In this document: piece by piece, positions 33,610-36,637 of the stretch
How positions within the stretch are numbered: position 1 is the first letter of the stretch
Layout of the letters: each line of letters begins with the position of its first letter
Origin: Gammaproteobacteria bacterium
Lineage (GTDB): Bacteria; Pseudomonadota; Gammaproteobacteria; Pseudomonadales; Pseudomonadaceae
Length of the DNA stretch: 36,637 nucleotides
Assembly (NCBI GenBank): GCA_903970465.1
Contig: CAJCIO010000041.1
Coordinates: 1 to 36,637, forward strand
Direction: 5' to 3'
The notes under the pieces: model-generated
What the model saw: the letters and a program-made list of their open reading frames with translations, nothing else
Databases searched by the model: none
What the model was told of the DNA's origin: nothing
Made by a program: the position numbers and the translations under genes

Positions 33610-34782
33610 TCAACCGAGCAGCAATTGCTCGAGCCTGCCGACGATCATGTCCACCTCCTGATCACTGACCGTCAGTGGCGGCAGCAAGCGGACGGTCTTG
33701 CCCCACGTCACGTTGATCAACAGCCCCTGTTCCTCCGCGGCCCTGAGCGCGAGATCCCGCACTGGCTGGCGCAACTCGATCCCGACCATCAGCCCTTGGC
33801 CACGAATCTCCCGCACATTGGCGTGATCCGCCAACGCCTCCCGCAGCCCCTTGAGCAACCGGTGGCCCTGACGTGCTGCATTGGCCAGCAACCCTTCGTC
33901 CCGGACAATCTCCAATACTGAGCACGCCACTCGGCACGCCAACGGATTACCGCCAAACGTGCTGCCGTGGCTGCCTGGGGTGAACAGGTCGGCGATCCGC
34001 TGCCGGGCCAGGCAGGCGCCTATCGGGATGCCGTTGCCCAGCGCCTTGGCCAAGGTCAGCACATCCGGGACGATGCCCGCATGCTGGAACGCGAACCAGT
34101 GCCCGGTACGGCCGATGCCGGTCTGGATTTCGTCGAGCATCAACAACCAGCGTTGGCTGTCGCAGTGCGCGCGCAAGGCCTGCAGGTGGCCCACTGGAAG
34201 GGTTTGCACCCCGCTTTCGCCTTGGATGGGTTCGATCAATACCGCGCAGATACGCTCGGCACAGGTCCGCGTCAGCGCCTGCAATGCCGCAATATCACCA
34301 AAGGGCACCCGCAGGAAATTACCCGGCAATGGCTGGAAACTGCTGCGCGACGCGGCGCAATCGCTGGCCGCCAGGGTGCCCAGGGTACGGCCATGAAAAG
34401 CGTTTTCCATGACCACGATCAGCGGTGTTTCGATGCCCTTGGCCCAGCCGTACAGACGCGCCAGCTTGAGCGCGGTCTCGTTGGCCTCAGCGCCGGAATT
34501 GTTGAAAAACGCCGCGTCGAGGCCCGACAGTGTGGTCAACTTGGCGGCCAGCCGTTGCTGCCAGTCGATGCCATACAGGTTGGAGGTGTGCAACAGCAAG
34601 CCGGCTTGTTCGGTGATCGCCGCGACGATGCGTGGATGGCAATGACCGACGTTGGTCACTGCCACGCCAGCCACCGCATCGAGGTACTCGCGACCGTGCT
34701 GATCCCACACGCGGGTGCCCAGGCCACGCTGAAATTGCAGGGGCAGCGGTTTGTAGGTGTTCATCAGAGTGGCGGCGGTCAC
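33610..34782 (-). CDS. Class III aminotransferase, acetylornithine aminotransferase-like
   Basis: 390 residues from the GTG at 34782, chosen because AGGAG sits 9 bases upstream and the start [17 protein letters not shown] matches Pseudomonas relatives. A longer in-frame start at 34827 is possible. Fold type I PLP enzyme with [47 protein letters not shown], and the PLP lysine 246 in [11 protein letters not shown]. ArgD/AstC-type enzymes act on N-acetylornithine or related omega-amino groups. Pseudomonas has several such paralogs, so the true substrate (arginine synthesis or another omega-amino acid) is not settled. Divergent from the LysR gene. Confidence 0.9.
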   Translation of the reverse strand: MTAATLMNTYKPLPLQFQRGLGTRVWDQHGREYLDAVAGVAVTNVGHCHPRIVAAITEQAGLLLHTSNLYGIDWQQRLAAKLTTLSGLDAAFFNNSGAEANETALKLARLYGWAKGIETPLIVVMENAFHGRTLGTLAASDCAASRSSFQPLPGNFLRVPFGDIAALQALTRTCAERICAVLIEPIQGESGVQTLPVGHLQALRAHCDSQRWLLMLDEIQTGIGRTGHWFAFQHAGIVPDVLTLAKALGNGIPIGACLARQRIADLFTPGSHGSTFGGNPLACRVACSVLEIVRDEGLLANAARQGHRLLKGLREALADHANVREIRGQGLMVGIELRQPVRDLALRAAEEQGLLINVTWGKTVRLLPPLTVSDQEVDMIVGRLEQLLLG

Positions 34783-34880
34783 GGCATCGATCTCCTTCGA
34801 TTGGTTTGGGTCAGTATCTTTAACCACTCGAAGGGGATAAACGCGTCTATCCTGAGATGACTTTACATCAGGAGTTGATA

Positions 34881-35804
34881 ATGGATCTGTTTCAAGCCAT
34901 GGGCGTGTACGTCAAGGTGGTCGAAACCGGCAGCATGACCGCCGCAGCGCAGGCCTGCGGGCTGTCCACCACCATGGTCGGTAATCACCTGCGCGCGCTG
35001 GAGCAACGCTTGGGCGTCAGCTTGCTCAAGCGCACCACCCGTCGTCAGAGCCTCACCGAATTCGGCGCCACCTACTACCAACGCTGCAAGGACGTGCTGG
35101 GGCTGGTCGATGATTCCGAGCAACTGGCCGAGCAGGCGCAGGACGATGCACGTGGTGTACTGCGCCTCACCGCTCCCGCTGCGTTTGGCGCCGAACGCCT
35201 GGCGCCAGCGCTGGCCGAGTTCAGCCTCTTGTGCCCGAACGTGCAGCTGGAAGTGGTGCTGACCAACCAGATCATCGACCCCATCGAGCAGAACTTCGAC
35301 GCCGCCATTCGCCTTGGCGTGCTCGAGTCTTCTGGCCTGATCGCCCGCCCTCTGCAGGATTACACCCTCAACATCTGCGCCGCCCCCGAGTACCTGCAAC
35401 GCCGCGGCATCCCGACGGCCCCCGAGCAATTGCGCGAGCACGACTGCCTGGCGTTTTCCTACCCGGCCGGCGACGACTGGCAATCGGTGGCCAAGGAGTG
35501 GCGGCTTACTGGCCCCCACGGCGAAGTCGTCGTCCCGGTGTCTGGCCCCATGGCCATCAACAGCTCTCCAGGCCTGCGCCAGGCCGCCCTGGCCGGTATG
35601 GGCATCGTCATGTTGCCCGATGTGGTGGTCGGCCAGGACATCGCAGAAGGCAAACTCATCGCCCTGCTCAACGACTATCCACCGCCGAGCCGGCCCATGC
35701 ACCTGGTCTACACCCAGGACCGTTATCGGTTACCCAAGCTTCGGCGTTTTGTGGATTTCGTGATGACGCGGTGGGGGCGCTCGCAGGGCTTCACCGGGTC
35801 GTAA
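34881..35804 (+). CDS. LysR family transcriptional regulator
   Basis: 307 residues with the LysR winged helix-turn-helix at residues 1-60 ([25 protein letters not shown]) and the two-lobed effector domain from about residue 90. The ATG at 34881 has AGGAG 6 bases upstream; an in-frame ATG at 34857 is further from it. The gene is divergent from the aminotransferase gene with 98 bp between, a typical arrangement in which the regulator acts on its neighbour and itself. Effector unknown. Confidence 0.93.
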   Translation: MDLFQAMGVYVKVVETGSMTAAAQACGLSTTMVGNHLRALEQRLGVSLLKRTTRRQSLTEFGATYYQRCKDVLGLVDDSEQLAEQAQDDARGVLRLTAPAAFGAERLAPALAEFSLLCPNVQLEVVLTNQIIDPIEQNFDAAIRLGVLESSGLIARPLQDYTLNICAAPEYLQRRGIPTAPEQLREHDCLAFSYPAGDDWQSVAKEWRLTGPHGEVVVPVSGPMAINSSPGLRQAALAGMGIVMLPDVVVGQDIAEGKLIALLNDYPPPSRPMHLVYTQDRYRLPKLRRFVDFVMTRWGRSQGFTGS

Positions 35805-35855
35805 CAAAATATCTCTAAGCTGCGAGCTTCATCCGTCAGCCACGGGGCTTTCACC

Positions 35856-36637
35856 ATGCATGCGACGACCGAAAACCTGATGCACCGGATTCACCGCGAA
35901 TTGCTCGATCACAGCGACGAAGAGCTGGAGCTCGAACTGATGGAGGACGGTGAAGGGCTGGATGAGCTATTCGATCAGCATGTCCCCGAAACCCCGGAGA
36001 AGGCCGCGCGACGCTTCTATTTTCAGGAGTTGTTCCGGCTGCAGGGCGAGTTGGTGAAGCTGCAGAGTTGGGTGGTCAAGACCGGTCACAAGGTGGTGAT
36101 CCTGTTCGAGGGGCGGGATGCGGCGGGCAAGGGCGGGGTGATCAAACGTATCACCCAGCGGCTCAACCCGCGGGTCTGCCGGGTGGCAGCGTTGCCGGCG
36201 CCCAATGATCGCGAGCGCACCCAGTGGTATTTCCAGCGCTACGTATCGCATTTGCCGGCGGCCGGTGAGATCGTGTTGTTCGACCGCAGTTGGTACAACC
36301 GCGCGGGAGTGGAAAAGGTCATGGGGTTTTGCAATGACGACCAGTACGAAGAGTTTTTCCGTACGGTGCCGGAGTTCGAACGGATGCTGGCGAGTTCGGG
36401 CATCCAACTGATCAAGTACTGGTTTTCGATCTCCGACCAGGAGCAGCATCTGCGCTTTTTGAGCCGTATTCACGACCCCCTCAAACAATGGAAGCTGAGC
36501 CCGATGGACCTGGAGTCGCGTCGGCGCTGGGAGGCCTACACCAAGGCCAAGGAAGTCATGCTCACCCGCACCCACATCGCCGAAGCGCCGTGGTGGGTGG
36601 TGCAGGCGGATGACAAGAAGAAGGCTCGGCTCAACTG
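35856..36637 (+). CDS. ppk2: Polyphosphate kinase 2 family protein (partial, runs off the window)
   Basis: The first 260 codons are open to the end of the window. An acidic N-terminal segment (residues 20-45) leads into the PPK2 kinase domain: Walker A GRDAAGKG at 86-93, lid-region residues near NDRERTQWYFQRY, and the Walker B-like region EIVLFDRSWYNRAG. PPK2 enzymes use polyphosphate to phosphorylate nucleotides (GDP to GTP or ADP to ATP), or run the reverse. A P. aeruginosa relative is 357 residues, so about 100 are missing here. The subclass cannot be fixed from the visible part. Confidence 0.9.
   Translation, partial: MHATTENLMHRIHRELLDHSDEELELELMEDGEGLDELFDQHVPETPEKAARRFYFQELFRLQGELVKLQSWVVKTGHKVVILFEGRDAAGKGGVIKRITQRLNPRVCRVAALPAPNDRERTQWYFQRYVSHLPAAGEIVLFDRSWYNRAGVEKVMGFCNDDQYEEFFRTVPEFERMLASSGIQLIKYWFSISDQEQHLRFLSRIHDPLKQWKLSPMDLESRRRWEAYTKAKEVMLTRTHIAEAPWWVVQADDKKKARLN

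Noticed and set aside
1..36637. A search by eye for CRISPR arrays, tRNA genes, insertion sequences, phage genes and toxin-antitoxin pairs.
   Set aside because: No repeat-spacer arrays, cloverleaf sequences, transposases or phage proteins were seen. The repeats present are REP elements and single inverted repeats.

Overview
This window is a stretch of Pseudomonas chromosome, most likely from the P. fluorescens / P. putida lineage. The evidence is the GC-rich codon use, the gene order of the glucose / Entner-Doudoroff locus (gtsABCD-oprB / hexR / zwf-pgl-eda), the cyoABCDE operon, and many REP palindromes built on the core GCGGGCAAGCCTTGCTCCCA. I see no prophage, insertion sequence, CRISPR array, tRNA or rRNA. 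Most of the window is core metabolism, with a few genuinely odd items in it.

Layout. (1) Positions 1-9025: glucose uptake and catabolism. It holds the end of the periplasmic sugar-binding protein gtsA, permeases gtsB and gtsC, ATPase gtsD, the porin gene oprB, the divergent repressor gene hexR, and zwf-pgl-eda closed by a strong terminator. Sugar crosses OprB, is taken up by GtsABCD and is converted through 6-phosphogluconate and KDPG to pyruvate and glyceraldehyde-3-phosphate. HexR senses KDPG, and a candidate HexR operator sits in the hexR/zwf gap. A Crc/Hfq-type A-rich motif precedes oprB. (2) 9051-10015: a small DUF3820 gene and a PA2169-type four-helix-bundle gene. The latter is preceded by what looks like a complete sigma-54 control region (inverted repeat, IHF site, -24/-12 promoter). 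(3) 10053-15618: a membrane diguanylate cyclase, a shortened RND adaptor-like protein, a small membrane protein, an acetyltransferase, a CheV protein, a possible 83-residue ORF, and dsbB. (4) 15619-21060: a 565-bp upstream region with a good sigma-70 promoter and many hairpins, then cyoABCDE (cytochrome bo3 ubiquinol oxidase and heme O synthase) and a terminator.

(5) 21288-25093: an AlaC-type aminotransferase, then cfa (cyclopropane fatty acid synthase) and a zinc-type hemB 18 bp apart. The region before cfa carries a perfect 13-bp inverted repeat. (6) 25184-30282: an MFS transporter, an AlgE-like right-handed beta-helix protein with two RTX modules but without the epimerase active-site motif, and a soluble PAS-PAS chemoreceptor of BdlA type. 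(7) 30494-36637: a LemA-TPM-TPM cluster, a PhzF-family gene, a REP doublet with nested tandem duplications, a class III aminotransferase divergent from a LysR regulator, and the start of a PPK2 polyphosphate kinase that runs off the window.

The most interesting observations are the catalytically degenerate AlgE-like protein, the textbook sigma-54 architecture before the PA2169-type gene, the adaptor protein lacking its lipoyl/hairpin section, and the structured upstream region of cyoA. I did not find a convincing wholly new multi-gene system. All assignments rest on reading the sequence and on knowledge of the families; no searches were run.
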